In this document: in pieces, positions 35,817 through 44,592 of the stretch
How the letters are laid out: every line of letters starts with the position of its first letter
Numbering within the stretch: the first letter of the stretch is position 1
Origin: Ruegeria arenilitoris
GTDB taxonomy: Bacteria > Pseudomonadota > Alphaproteobacteria > Rhodobacterales > Rhodobacteraceae
Length of the DNA stretch: 64,000 nucleotides
Direction of reading: 5' to 3'
NCBI RefSeq assembly: GCF_013032855.1
Contig: NZ_WQDA01000001.1
Location: 317,501-381,500, forward strand
Program-made: the position numbers and the translations under genes
The notes under the pieces: generated by a model
Told to the model about the DNA's origin: nothing
Seen by the model: the letters and a program-made list of their open reading frames with translations, nothing else
The model's database searches: none

Positions 35817-37028
35817 ATGAGCCATATCGTCGTGATCGGAGCCGGGCAGGCGGGGTCATCACTGGTGGCCGGGCTGCGCAAAGGCGGGTTTGACGGGGCG
35901 ATCACCCTGATCGGGGCGGAACCCGTGCTGCCCTATCAGCGCCCGCCGCTGTCCAAGGCCTATCTGCTGGGCGAGATGGAGCTTGAACGGCTCTACCTGC
36001 GCCCCGAAAGTTTCTATGCCGAGAACGATATCACCCTGCGTCTGGGCCAGCAGGTGGGCGCGATCGACCCGGCGGCCAAGACCGTGACCATAAGCGGTGA
36101 GGTGATATCCTACGACCAGCTTGCCCTGACCACCGGCTCGCATCCGCGCCGCCTGCCTGCCGCGATCGGCGGAGACCTGGCGGCCGTGCATGTGGTGCGC
36201 ACGCTGGCCGATGTGGACACGATGGCCCCCGCCGTCACCCAAGGCGCGCGGGCGCTGATCGTGGGCGGCGGTTATATCGGGCTCGAGGCCGCGGCGATCT
36301 GCGCCAAACGCGGCGTGCAGGTGACGCTGGTCGAGATGGCTGACCGCATCCTGCAGCGTGTCGCGGCCCCCGAGACCAGCGACTATTTCCGCGCACTGCA
36401 CAGCGCGCATGGCGTGGACATCCGCGAAGGCGTAGGGCTGGACCGGATCACCGGCGAGAATGGCAAGGTCACCGGCGCGGTGCTGGGCGACGGGACCGAA
36501 CTCGAGGTCGATTTCGTGGTGGTCGGCGTGGGCATCGCTCCGGCCACCGAACTGGCCGAAGCGGCCGGGCTTGCCATCGAAAACGGTATCAAAACCGATG
36601 TGCATGGCCGCACCTCTGCCGCCGATATCTGGGCGGCGGGCGATTGCGCCTCGTTCCCCTACAAGGGCCGGCGAATCCGTCTGGAAAGCGTGCCCAACGC
36701 CATCGACCAGGCCGAGGTGGTGGCGCAGAACATGCTGGGCGCGGGCAAGAATTACGTGGCCACGCCCTGGTTCTGGTCGGACCAGTATGACGTGAAGCTG
36801 CAGATCGCCGGGCTGAACATGGGTTATGACCACGTCGTAACCCGTCCGGGCGAGGGAGCGACCACCTCGTTCTGGTATTACCAGGGCGATCAGCTGCTGG
36901 CCGTGGATGCGATGAACGACCCGCGCGCCTATATGGTCGGCAAGCGCCTGATCGACGCGGGAAAAACCGCCGATCCGGCGGTGGTGGCCGACCCCGCAGC
37001 GGATCTGAAACCGCTGCTCAAGGCGTGA
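35817..37028 (+). CDS. FAD-dependent NAD(P)H:ferredoxin/rubredoxin-type reductase
   Basis: This is a pyridine-nucleotide disulfide reductase-fold flavoprotein of 403 residues. Two dinucleotide-binding motifs (IVVIGAGQAGSSLVAG near residue 4 and ALIVGGGYIGLEAAA near 145) and DIWAAGDCAS near 265 define the oxidoreductase. The C-terminal domain (KLQIAGLNMGYD, SFWYYQGDQLLAVDAMNDPRAYM) is the Reductase_C type found in reductases that feed P450s and oxygenases. No partner ferredoxin lies next to it. The GTG start of rsmD is nested in its stop. It starts 93 bases from the divergent Prx gene. Confidence 0.88.
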   Translation: MSHIVVIGAGQAGSSLVAGLRKGGFDGAITLIGAEPVLPYQRPPLSKAYLLGEMELERLYLRPESFYAENDITLRLGQQVGAIDPAAKTVTISGEVISYDQLALTTGSHPRRLPAAIGGDLAAVHVVRTLADVDTMAPAVTQGARALIVGGGYIGLEAAAICAKRGVQVTLVEMADRILQRVAAPETSDYFRALHSAHGVDIREGVGLDRITGENGKVTGAVLGDGTELEVDFVVVGVGIAPATELAEAAGLAIENGIKTDVHGRTSAADIWAAGDCASFPYKGRRIRLESVPNAIDQAEVVAQNMLGAGKNYVATPWFWSDQYDVKLQIAGLNMGYDHVVTRPGEGATTSFWYYQGDQLLAVDAMNDPRAYMVGKRLIDAGKTADPAVVADPAADLKPLLKA

Positions 37029-37594
37029 GGATCATCGCCGGAGATTTCCGGGGCCGGGCGCTGGCCTCGGTCGGCAAGGGGGATGCGGGCGCGCATCTGC
37101 GCCCCACCACCGACCGGGTGCGCGAAAGCCTGTTCAACGTGCTGAACCACCTGATCGATTTCGACGGGCTGCGGGTGCTGGACCTGTTCGCCGGCACCGG
37201 CGCGCTGGGCCTCGAGGCGCTGTCGCGCGGCGCGTCCCATGTCACCTTCGTCGATGACGGGCGGGTGGCACAGGGGCTGATCCGCAAGAATATCGACCTG
37301 ACCCGCAGCGCCGACCGCACCGCCCTGATCCGCCGGGACGCGACCCGGCTGGGCGACAATTCCGGGGAACCTTTCGACCTGATCTTCCTCGACCCGCCCT
37401 ACGGCAAGGGAATGGGGCAAAAGGCGCTGGCAGCGGCGCTCAAGGGCGGCTGGCTGGCCGATGACGCGCTGGTGGTCTGGGAAGAGAACACCCCGATGGC
37501 GCCGCCCGAGGGCTTCACGTTGCACGATGCACGCAAATACGGCGACACCCATATCTCGCTGATGTGGCGGGACCCCGCCGGGGGTCCGGCTTGA
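37025..37594 (+). CDS. rsmD: 16S rRNA (guanine966-N2)-methyltransferase
   Basis: This is a Rossmann-fold methyltransferase of 189 residues that modifies 16S rRNA. MRIIAGDFRGRAL, RPTTDRVRESLFN, VLDLFAGTGALGLEAL (SAM site) and LIFLDPPYGKG (catalytic DPPY) are the family signatures. The GTG start overlaps the previous stop by four bases (GTGA), so it is coupled to the reductase gene. Length is normal. Confidence 0.95.
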   Translation: MRIIAGDFRGRALASVGKGDAGAHLRPTTDRVRESLFNVLNHLIDFDGLRVLDLFAGTGALGLEALSRGASHVTFVDDGRVAQGLIRKNIDLTRSADRTALIRRDATRLGDNSGEPFDLIFLDPPYGKGMGQKALAAALKGGWLADDALVVWEENTPMAPPEGFTLHDARKYGDTHISLMWRDPAGGPA

Positions 37595-37646
37595 GCCTGC
37601 GTGCCCCCCGGGGTAGGCAGGTGCGAAACCTGCGACGGAGAGCCCA

Positions 37647-38282
37647 ATGCACGATCTGGTGATCTTTGACTGCGACGGTGTGTTGGTCGACAGTGAAACG
37701 ATCTCCAACCAAGTGATGGTCGACAACCTGGCCGGGTATGGGCTGAACCTGTCGCTGCAGGACTGCATGTCGATGTTTGTGGGCGGAACCATGTCGGGCG
37801 TCCGGGACTCGGCGCGCAAGATGGGCGCTGACCTGCCCGATGACTGGACCGAGCAGATCTATGCGCAGATCTATGATGTGCTGCGCGCAGGTGTTCCCGT
37901 GATTCCGGGAATCCCCGAGTTGCTGCGCCATCTGGACGAACAGCGCATTCCATTCTGTGTGGCCTCGAACGGGCGGCGCGAGAAGATGCAGATCACCCTG
38001 GGCCAGAACGGGCTTTGGGACAGGTTCCAAGGCGCGATCTTCTCGGCCCATGAGGTCGGCAGCGCCAAGCCCGAGCCGGAGTTGTTCCAGACCGCGGCCC
38101 AACATTTCGGTGCAAAGTCGCCGGTCGTCATCGAGGACAGTGCGAACGGTGTGACCGCCGCGATTCGGGCCCAGATGAGGTGCCTTGCCTATGCGCCGCT
38201 TGATGACGGCGCGCGCCTGGCGGGGCTCGGGGCCGAAGTCATCCGTGACATGAGGGAGGTGCCGCAGCTTTTGGGTCATTGA
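37647..38282 (+). CDS. HAD-superfamily phosphatase / phosphoglucomutase-like hydrolase
   Basis: This 211-residue enzyme has the HAD nucleophile motif FDCDGVLVDSE (Asp8 and Asp10) near the N-terminus. A cap domain of about 65 residues follows, then the threonine/serine motif CVASNGRREKM, and motif III/IV IGSAKPEPE-like GSAKPEPELF with VIEDSANGVTAA. It belongs to the beta-phosphoglucomutase/Gph group; the physiological sugar or nucleotide phosphate is not clear. A short GC-rich stem (GCAGGT...ACCTGC) lies just upstream of the start. The gene follows rsmD by 52 bases. Confidence 0.85.
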   Translation: MHDLVIFDCDGVLVDSETISNQVMVDNLAGYGLNLSLQDCMSMFVGGTMSGVRDSARKMGADLPDDWTEQIYAQIYDVLRAGVPVIPGIPELLRHLDEQRIPFCVASNGRREKMQITLGQNGLWDRFQGAIFSAHEVGSAKPEPELFQTAAQHFGAKSPVVIEDSANGVTAAIRAQMRCLAYAPLDDGARLAGLGAEVIRDMREVPQLLGH

Positions 38283-38305
38283 CGGGTCTGTGCTAGACTG
38301 CGGTC

Positions 38306-38485
38306 ATGGACCGCGCACTTTCACGCCCACTCTGGCCCGCCCGGTTCCAGGCGCAGGCCACCTCAGGACCCGAGCCACAGCCTCGGCCCGCACCCGTCTT
38401 CATTCAGGACGCGGTGACGCCTTGGGGCCCGGACACCCTGCTGCTGAAGCTTCTGCGCGATCAGGCTGGCGATCAGGAGGAGTAA
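38306..38485 (+). CDS. Small 59-residue hypothetical protein
   Basis: The ATG at 38306 opens 59 codons ending TAA at 38485. The product is proline- and glutamine-rich (PARFQAQATSGPEPQPRPAP) with a more conserved-looking C-terminal half (VFIQDAVTPWGPDTLLLKLL). Codon use is like the neighbours. No strong ribosome binding site is seen before the ATG (GACTGCGGTC). It begins 23 bases after the HAD gene, so it may be translated from the same mRNA, and its last 13 bases overlap the 3' end of the convergent map gene. I do not recognise a family. Confidence 0.5.
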   Translation: MDRALSRPLWPARFQAQATSGPEPQPRPAPVFIQDAVTPWGPDTLLLKLLRDQAGDQEE

Positions 38486-39285
38486 GTCGGGTGGAACTTG
38501 CCGCCCGGTGACAGGGTAAAGATCTCGACCCCGTCCGCTGTCACACCCACCGAATGCTCGAACTGCGCCGACAGCGACTTGTCGCGGGTCACGGCGGTCC
38601 AGTCATCGGCCAGCGTCTTGGTCTCGGGGCGGCCCAGATTCACCATCGGCTCGATGGTGAAGAACATGCCTTCTTCCAGAACCGCGCCGGTGCCCGGGCG
38701 GCCATAGTGCAGCACGTTGGGCGGCGCGTGGAACACGCGGCCCAGCCCGTGCCCGCAGAAATCGCGCACCACGCTCATGCGGTGGGCTTCGACATAAGAC
38801 TGGATCGCGTGGCCAATGTCACCGAAGGTGTTGCCCGGCTTGACCATCTCAATGCCTTTGAACAGGGCGTCGTGGGTCACCTGGATCAGCCGCTCGGCCT
38901 TGCGCGGCAGCTTTCCGGCCACATACATGCGCGACGTGTCGCCGAACCAGCCGTCGACGATCACGGTCACGTCGATATTCAGGATGTCGCCATCCTTGAG
39001 CTTCTTGTCCCCGGGAATCCCGTGGCAGACCACGTGGTTCACGCTGATGCAGCTGGCGTGCTGATAGCCTTTGTAACCGATGGTGGCCGATTTCGCGCCG
39101 GCGTCCTCGACCATCTGGGTGATGATCCGGTCGATCTCGCCAGTGGTCTGGCCGGGAAAGACATGCTCGGCAATATCATCCAGGATGCGCGCCGCCAGAG
39201 CCCCTGCCGCGTGCATGCCGGCAAAGTCAGCCTGTTCGTAGATGCGGATACCGTCCTTCGTCAGACGGCCACGATGCTCTTTCAT
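38473..39285 (-). CDS. map: Methionine aminopeptidase, type I
   Basis: This metal-dependent enzyme removes the initiator methionine from nascent proteins. The 270-residue chain has the ligands of the pita-bread fold: Asp in NIDVTVIVDGWFGDTSRM, His in CGHGLGRVFHAPP, Glu in FTIEPMVN and Glu near FEHSVGVTADGVE. CISVNHVVCHGIP is the type I signature. The ATG at 39285 follows GGAG 11 bases upstream; an ATG at 39318 is also in frame but badly spaced. It ends 13 bases inside the small ORF on the other strand. Confidence 0.95.
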   Translation of the reverse strand: MKEHRGRLTKDGIRIYEQADFAGMHAAGALAARILDDIAEHVFPGQTTGEIDRIITQMVEDAGAKSATIGYKGYQHASCISVNHVVCHGIPGDKKLKDGDILNIDVTVIVDGWFGDTSRMYVAGKLPRKAERLIQVTHDALFKGIEMVKPGNTFGDIGHAIQSYVEAHRMSVVRDFCGHGLGRVFHAPPNVLHYGRPGTGAVLEEGMFFTIEPMVNLGRPETKTLADDWTAVTRDKSLSAQFEHSVGVTADGVEIFTLSPGGKFHPTYSS

Positions 39286-39485
39286 TCGTGCGGGGCTCCA
39301 AAAAATTCTGCGCAGCATCCTTTCTACGCTGCTTGTGCAGAAAGTACCAGAGGGCGCAGGGACGCGGGTGCCTGCCCTGATCTGAATTTGGATGCGGGGG
39401 GCGAAACGTCAAGGGACGTTGCCGCGTTTTGCGCGGGTGGTCCGGCCCGGCGTCAAAAGGCCTCGACCGATGCCCGGATTTGGGG

Positions 39486-39513
39486 CCAAATGAATGTACA
39501 CAGACTCATTTGG
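39486..39513. promoter_or_regulatory. Perfect 8-bp inverted repeat upstream of a ridA-like gene
   Basis: CCAAATGA (39486-39493) and TCATTTGG (39506-39513) are exact inverted repeats with a 12-base spacer holding TGTACA. The site ends 23 bases before the start and just before the GAGGAG ribosome site, a position suited to a repressor or to a leader hairpin. The surrounding 39286-39532 gap has no gene I can support. Confidence 0.45.
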
Positions 39514-39536
39514 TCGGGAAGAGAGGAGCCGGATGA

Positions 39537-39932
39537 ATGTCGCAGAAACGGGAACTGATATCGAATGGAAACCCCATGGAGGCGGTCGTCGGCTTCAGCC
39601 GCGCCGTCCGGGTGGGGAATTTCATCGCGGTCGGGGGGACTGCCCCGGTCGATGCGCAAGGCAAGACAGTCGGGGTCGGGGACGTCTATTTGCAGACCAA
39701 ACAATGCTTTGAGATCATCAAGGATGCGCTGGAGCGTGCCGGATCGGGTTTGCAGGACATCGTCCGAACCCGCGTGATCCTGACCGATATCGACAATTGG
39801 AAGCAGGCGATCGAGGCCCGCAAGCTGTACTGTCTGGACGCGCGACCCGTGGACACGATCATGGCGATCAACCGGTTCGTAAATCCCGAATGGTTGGTTG
39901 AAATCGAGGTCGACGCCGTCGTCCCCGATTGA
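39537..39932 (+). CDS. RidA family protein
   Basis: This is a 131-residue member of the RidA/YjgF group. FSRAVRVGNFIAVGGTAP and the following ALERAGSGLQDIVRTRVILTDI match, as does EWLVEIEVDAVVPD at the end. The core arginine (in VRTRVILTDI) that binds the carboxylate of the imine substrate in active members is present. GAGGAG lies 9 bases before the ATG. It stands alone after the map gene, with sfsA convergent 29 bases on. Substrate unknown. Confidence 0.85.
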   Translation: MSQKRELISNGNPMEAVVGFSRAVRVGNFIAVGGTAPVDAQGKTVGVGDVYLQTKQCFEIIKDALERAGSGLQDIVRTRVILTDIDNWKQAIEARKLYCLDARPVDTIMAINRFVNPEWLVEIEVDAVVPD

Positions 39933-39961
39933 ATCGCCACGCGGCGGAAATCGACCGGCCT

Positions 39962-40669
39962 TCAGTCGCTGGAAATCGTCGCCTGCGGCTGAACCCAGAC
40001 GCCATCCGGTGAAATGCGCGTACCACAGACCAAGTGTTCAACCCCATTGGCCCGGGCAGTCGAAAACGCTGCCGCATAGGCCGGGTCGATATCGGCGGCC
40101 AATGCGAAATTGCGGCAATCCGTGCGCTGAACCAGGTAGAGCAGGATGGCCCGGTGCCCTTGCGCGGCCATTTCGGCCAGTTCCCCCAGATGCTTGGTGC
40201 CCCGCGCGGTGACGCTGTCGGGAAACTCGGCCAGCCCCGGTTCGCGCGACAGGGTCACGCTTTTGACCTCGACATAGGCGTCGGGCAGCCCGGGTTGCGA
40301 AAGCAAAAAGTCGATGCGGCTGTTCTGGCCGTATCTGACCTCGGGCCGCACGGTTTCATAGGCGGCAAATGCGGGGATCTCCCGGGCTTGGAGCGCAGCG
40401 CGCAAGGCCCGGTTGGGCACCGAAGTATCGACCCCGGTGAAATGGCCGTTTTCATGATCGACCAGCCGCCAGCCGTATTTGAGCTTTTTCTTCGGGTCTT
40501 CATTAGGCTCAAGCCAGATCTTTTCGCCCGGTTCGGCCAGACCCATCATCGAACCCGGATTGGCGCAATGGGCCGTCACCTCGCGCCCGTCCTCAAGCCT
40601 GCAGTCGGCCAGAAAGCGTTTATAGCGGCGGATCAGGCGGGCGGGCACAAGAGGGGTTTGAAAGCGCAT
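39962..40669 (-). CDS. sfsA: Sugar fermentation stimulation protein SfsA
   Basis: SfsA-family DNA-binding/nuclease-like protein, 235 residues. The N-terminal region RLIRRYKRFLADCRLEDG, HCANPGSMMGL, and the C-terminal SYVEVKSVTL-like DAYVEVKSVTL and FPDSVTARGTKHL are classic SfsA motifs; Asp and Glu-Lys of the nuclease-like site are retained. The ATG at 40669 begins the family-standard MRFQTPLVPARLI; the longer frame is not used. It is transcribed away from the molybdopterin-binding gene. The cellular role is poorly defined. Confidence 0.92.
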   Translation of the reverse strand: MRFQTPLVPARLIRRYKRFLADCRLEDGREVTAHCANPGSMMGLAEPGEKIWLEPNEDPKKKLKYGWRLVDHENGHFTGVDTSVPNRALRAALQAREIPAFAAYETVRPEVRYGQNSRIDFLLSQPGLPDAYVEVKSVTLSREPGLAEFPDSVTARGTKHLGELAEMAAQGHRAILLYLVQRTDCRNFALAADIDPAYAAAFSTARANGVEHLVCGTRISPDGVWVQPQATISSD

Positions 40670-40719
40670 GGTTCCGGGCCTATACCTGCCGCAAAGGTCG
40701 ATCAAGAGGAGAGCGTGCC

Positions 40720-41442
40720 ATGCCCAACCCAACCGCTGCAATGCTGGTGATCGGGGATGAAATCCTGTCCGGCCGAACCCGCGACGCCAACATGCATTAT
40801 CTGGCGCAGGAGCTGACCAAACACGGCATCGATCTGAAAGAGGTCCGCATCGTCAGCGACGAGGCACCGGCGATCGAGGCCGCCGTCACGGCGCTGTCGC
40901 AGGGCTATGACCATGTGTTCACCAGCGGGGGCATCGGCCCCACCCATGACGACATCACCGCCGATTGCATCGCCCGCGCGTTCGGGGCGCAAATCGATGT
41001 GCGAGACGATGCCCGCGCCCTGCTGCAGGCGCACTACGACCAATCGGGGCTGGAGCTGAACGAAGCGCGCCTGCGCATGGCGCGCATCCCTGACGGGGCA
41101 ACGCTGATCGACAACCCGGTTTCCACCGCGCCAGGGTTCACACTAGGTAATGTCCATGTGATGGCCGGCGTCCCATTGGTCTTCCAGGCGATGGTGGCCA
41201 GTGTGCTGCCCACCCTGACCGGAGGAAAACCGTTGTTGTCTCAGACCTTGCGGGTCAACCGGGGAGAAGGTGACATCGCTGCGACCCTGGCCGCCGTGGC
41301 AGAGGAATTTGGCGACGTGTCGATCGGGTGTTACCCGTTCCAGATCAACGGCGTCTTCGGGGCCAACGTGGTTGTTCGGGGCACTGACGGGTCGCGTATC
41401 GATGCGGTCACGACGCGACTGGCCAAGGAGCTTAGCCTGTGA
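40720..41442 (+). CDS. Molybdopterin-binding domain protein, CinA N-terminal type
   Basis: This 240-residue protein has the MoCF-biosynthesis fold. The N-terminal AAMLVIGDEILSGRTRDANMHYL and TSGGIGPTHDDIT are the family motif for binding molybdopterin-like ligands. It lacks the C-terminal CinA deamidase domain, so it resembles the stand-alone competence/damage-inducible protein A homologues. It opens an operon: the GNAT gene starts within its stop (GTGA), and the AhpD-like and OmpA genes follow. The reaction is not known. Confidence 0.88.
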   Translation: MPNPTAAMLVIGDEILSGRTRDANMHYLAQELTKHGIDLKEVRIVSDEAPAIEAAVTALSQGYDHVFTSGGIGPTHDDITADCIARAFGAQIDVRDDARALLQAHYDQSGLELNEARLRMARIPDGATLIDNPVSTAPGFTLGNVHVMAGVPLVFQAMVASVLPTLTGGKPLLSQTLRVNRGEGDIAATLAAVAEEFGDVSIGCYPFQINGVFGANVVVRGTDGSRIDAVTTRLAKELSL

Positions 41443-42149
41443 CGGTAGACTGGGCGGCAGTGGTCGATGGCACCTGGCCCGCCGCACGGTATGAGCAATT
41501 GGGTCCGTTTCTGCTGCGCGAAGGGCAGGGCGGTGGATCACGCGTATCGGCGGCCAGCCGTACCGGCCCGGTCACAGCGACCGACATCGAGGCGGCCGAG
41601 GCGGCCATGCTTGCGATGGGCCAAAAGCGCATCTTCTGCCTGCGCCCCCACGACGCGGACCTGGACGAAACCCTCGCGCAACGCGGATACGAGGTTCTGG
41701 ATCCGGTCAACATCTATGCCTGCCCGGTCTCGCGGCTGACGGACCAGCCGGTCCCGCCGGTCACGGTGTTCTGCCTGTGGGAGCCGTTGGCGATCATGCG
41801 CGAGATCTGGGCCCAAGGTGGCATCGGGCCCGCCCGGCTGGCCGTGATGGAACGGGCACCAGGTCCGAAAACCGGACTGTTGCTGCGACACCGCGATCAA
41901 CCGGCCGGCACCGCTTATGTCGCCATACATGATGGTATCGCCATGCTGCACGCGCTTGAGATCGTACCCGCCCACCGCCGGCAGGGGCTGGGCCAATGGG
42001 CAATGCGCGCCGCGGCCTTTTGGGCGCTGGACAATGGCGCGCATACCCTTAGCGTGATCTGCACCAAGGCCAATATCGGCGCCAACGCGCTCTACCACTC
42101 TCTGGGGATGGAACGCGTCGGAGAGTATCACTATCGCCAGCTGGTCTGA
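41439..42149 (+). CDS. GNAT family acetyltransferase
   Basis: This 236-residue protein has a C-terminal GNAT fold. TAYVAIHDGIAMLHALEIVPAHRRQGLGQWAMRAAA contains the acetyl-CoA-binding R-x-x-G-x-G/A pattern (HRRQGLG). CTKANIGANALYHSLGMERVGEYHYR is a typical GNAT end. The N-terminal half is degenerate. The GTG start overlaps the previous stop. The substrate is unknown. Confidence 0.85.
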   Translation: MTVDWAAVVDGTWPAARYEQLGPFLLREGQGGGSRVSAASRTGPVTATDIEAAEAAMLAMGQKRIFCLRPHDADLDETLAQRGYEVLDPVNIYACPVSRLTDQPVPPVTVFCLWEPLAIMREIWAQGGIGPARLAVMERAPGPKTGLLLRHRDQPAGTAYVAIHDGIAMLHALEIVPAHRRQGLGQWAMRAAAFWALDNGAHTLSVICTKANIGANALYHSLGMERVGEYHYRQLV

Positions 42150-42161
42150 GAGGAGACAGAC

Positions 42162-42734
42162 GTGACCGATCGAGACATGCCCACCGCGCTTGACCTGCCA
42201 ATGGTGGATCCGCTGCCGCCCGAGACGCAGAAATACTTCGATATCTGCGTCGAGAAGCTGGGCATGGTCCCGAACGTACTGAAGGCAAACGCCTTTGACA
42301 TCGACAAGCTGAACGCGTTCACGGGCATGTACAATGACCTGATGCTGGCGGACAGCGGGCTCAGCAAGCTGGAACGTGAGATGATTGCGGTCGTGGTCTC
42401 GTCGATCAATCGGTGTTTTTATTGCCTGGTGGCCCACGGGGCCGCCGTGCGTCAGCTGTCAGGTGATCCCAAGCTGGGTGAAATGCTGGTGATGAACTAC
42501 CGTGTGGCGCCGCTGGATGCCCGCCAGCGCGCGATGTTGGACTTCGCCGCAAAGATGACCACCGCCAGCGCCGAGATCGAGGAACCGGACCGCCAGCGCC
42601 TGCGCGATGCGGGGTTCACCGACCGCGACATCTGGGACATCGCAAACGTTGCGGGCTTCTTCAACATGTCCAACCGGGTCGCCAGTGCCACGGCGATGGT
42701 GCCCAATGACGAGTATCACGCGCAGTTTCGATGA
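42162..42734 (+). CDS. Peroxidase-related enzyme, AhpD/carboxymuconolactone decarboxylase-like
   Basis: This 190-residue all-helical protein carries a redox Cys pair in SSINRCFYCLVAHGAAVR, the CxxC-His motif of AhpD-like peroxidases (the TIGR01926 group). The flanking YVMNDLML-like MYNDLMLADSGL and REMIAVVVS fit the family. The GTG start has AGGAGA 6 bases upstream. It sits between the GNAT and OmpA genes, whose starts and stops overlap, so all belong to one transcript. Its electron donor is unknown. Confidence 0.87.
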   Translation: MTDRDMPTALDLPMVDPLPPETQKYFDICVEKLGMVPNVLKANAFDIDKLNAFTGMYNDLMLADSGLSKLEREMIAVVVSSINRCFYCLVAHGAAVRQLSGDPKLGEMLVMNYRVAPLDARQRAMLDFAAKMTTASAEIEEPDRQRLRDAGFTDRDIWDIANVAGFFNMSNRVASATAMVPNDEYHAQFR

Positions 42735-43630
42735 CCCGATTTGCTGTCCTTCTTTTCTGTCTGATCGCGGGTCCAGTGGCGGCGCAGGACCTGTCGCTGC
42801 CGGCGAGCGCGCGACAAATCAGCCAGCGCGTCAGCCCGTTGGACAGCTACCAATTGCCGACCGGCCCGTTTGCAGACAACGCCGTTCCCGCGCGCACGGT
42901 CGAAGGCCGGATCGAGCGCACCACATGGCGCTTGCAGGCCGGATCCAGCACGACGCTGCAGATCCTCGACCCGCTGCGGGATCAGCTCAAGGCGCAGGGT
43001 TTCGAGATCGCTTTCGAATGTGAGGCCCGCACTTGCGGTGGGTTCGACTTCCGCTTTGGAACCGACGTGGTGCCGACGCCCGACATGTATGTGGCAATCA
43101 ATGACTATCGATTTCTGTCAGCCACTCGTGGAGCCGAAGCTCTGACCTTGCTGATCAGCCGAAATCAGCCCGACGGGTATGTGCAGATGATCCGCGTCAC
43201 TCCGAAGGGTAAGACCCCACCGCCGCTGGTGGTCGAGGAAACGGTGATTGGCGGCGACGGGCTGGTTGCCAGCCTTGTACGGGATGGACACGTGATACTC
43301 GGCGATCTCAGCTTTGAGACGGGCGAGGTCGCCTTGGGGGCCGGGCCATTCGAGTCGCTGGGCCTGCTGGCTGGCTACCTGGCTGAAACCCCCGGCGCGC
43401 GGCTGGCGCTGGTTGGGCACACCGACGACACCGGCGACCTGCAGGCCAATATCGAGGTCAGCACGCGCCGCGCTCAGGCTGTCCGTGCGCGATTGATCGA
43501 GGCACATGGAGTAGCCGAAGACCGCGTGCAGGCGCAGGGCGTCGGCTACCTCGCCCCGATCGTTTCCAACGCCACCCCGGAAGGGCGCGAACAGAACCGC
43601 CGGGTCGAGGCTGTTCTGCTGTTGAACTGA
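42731..43630 (+). CDS. OmpA-family periplasmic protein
   Basis: This 299-residue protein has a signal peptide (MTRFAVLLFCLIAGPVAAQ) and a mainly beta N-terminal domain of about 170 residues with one Cys pair (CEARTCGG). The C-terminal OmpA/Pal peptidoglycan-binding domain has the motif LALVGHTDDTGD and NRRVEAVL. It is likely anchored in the outer membrane or attached to the cell wall. The ATG overlaps the AhpD-like stop. A hairpin oriented for the opposite LysR gene follows. Confidence 0.86.
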   Translation: MTRFAVLLFCLIAGPVAAQDLSLPASARQISQRVSPLDSYQLPTGPFADNAVPARTVEGRIERTTWRLQAGSSTTLQILDPLRDQLKAQGFEIAFECEARTCGGFDFRFGTDVVPTPDMYVAINDYRFLSATRGAEALTLLISRNQPDGYVQMIRVTPKGKTPPPLVVEETVIGGDGLVASLVRDGHVILGDLSFETGEVALGAGPFESLGLLAGYLAETPGARLALVGHTDDTGDLQANIEVSTRRAQAVRARLIEAHGVAEDRVQAQGVGYLAPIVSNATPEGREQNRRVEAVLLLN

Positions 43631-43635
43631 CCAAG

Positions 43636-43663
43636 AAAAAAAGCCCGCGCAACTTGCGCGGGC
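43636..43663 (-). terminator. Intrinsic terminator of the LysR gene
   Basis: GCCCGCGCA and TGCGCGGGC pair across a 3-base loop at 43643-43663. On the minus strand the stem is followed by seven T (A at 43636-43642). It lies 24 bases beyond the LysR stop codon. It may also halt the plus-strand OmpA transcript, whose stop is 6 bases away. Confidence 0.85.
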
Positions 43664-43686
43664 CGGTCAGTCTTCACTGGGAGGTC

Positions 43687-44592
43687 TTACCAATCCATCG
43701 GACCTTTTTCGGCAAAGGACTCGACAAGGAAATCAATGAACGCCCGCACCTTGGGCTGGGTGAACCGGCCCGGCGGGTACACCGCATAGACGCCCTGAAC
43801 CTCGTCCGGCAACGATGGCATCGCGTCGACCACCTGGCCGGATTTCAGCGCGTCCGCGTAAAGATAGCTGGGCAGATAAGCGATTCCGAGGCCCGAGATC
43901 GCCGCATTCAACAGGGATTGTCCGTCGTTCACGCTCAGCCAACCGGCCGTGCGCACCTGCCTCTTTTCGCCCGAGGGCGCGGTCAACTTCCAGACGTTGC
44001 CCGAGGACTGGCTGGAGTAATGCAGCAGCTTGTGTTCGTTGAGGTCATCTATCTTTGCCGGGCGCCCGAACTTCTCGATATAGCTGGGGGCCGCAACCAT
44101 GCGTTTGACCGTCTCGGTCAGCTTGCGGGCGCGCAGGGTGCTGTCTTCCAGCTCGCCGATGCGCACGGCCACGTCGAACCCTTCGGAAATCAGTTCGACA
44201 TAGCGATTGTTCAAGACCATGTTCACGGTGATGTCGGGATAGGCCGCCAGGAAACCGGACAGAACGGGCGACAGGTGGTTCACCCCGAAATCAGTGGCCA
44301 CACTGATGCGCAGCAGACCTGAAGGCGCCGATTGCATCGACGTCACCAGCGCGTCGGCTTCGCCTGCATCATTCAGCACGCGGCGTGCGCGGTCGTAATA
44401 GGCCAGCCCGATCTCGGTCGGCGACACGCGGCGCGTCGTGCGGTTCAGCAAACGCGCGCCCAAGCGGGCCTCCAAGCTCGACACGTGCTTTGACACGGCT
44501 GATTTGGAAATGCCCATCTTTTTGGCCGCGTCGGTGAAACCACCTTGGTCCACCACGTTGGCGAAGGCCTCCATTTCTGTCAGTCGGTCCAT
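43687..44592 (-). CDS. LysR-family transcriptional regulator
   Basis: This 301-residue regulator has an N-terminal helix-turn-helix (residues about 17-40, TDAAKKMGISKSAVSKHVSSLE) and a C-terminal effector domain beginning near GLLRISVATDFGVNHLSP. The ATG at 44592 starts the standard MDRLTEMEAFANVV; the longer frame to 44727 adds an unlikely tail. It belongs to the DsdC/CrgA-like group with two-domain effector region. Target genes are not obvious: the divergent gene is DUF4399, 229 bases away, where a GAAAC-N4-GTTTC repeat occurs near 44711. Confidence 0.9.
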   Translation of the reverse strand: MDRLTEMEAFANVVDQGGFTDAAKKMGISKSAVSKHVSSLEARLGARLLNRTTRRVSPTEIGLAYYDRARRVLNDAGEADALVTSMQSAPSGLLRISVATDFGVNHLSPVLSGFLAAYPDITVNMVLNNRYVELISEGFDVAVRIGELEDSTLRARKLTETVKRMVAAPSYIEKFGRPAKIDDLNEHKLLHYSSQSSGNVWKLTAPSGEKRQVRTAGWLSVNDGQSLLNAAISGLGIAYLPSYLYADALKSGQVVDAMPSLPDEVQGVYAVYPPGRFTQPKVRAFIDFLVESFAEKGPMDW

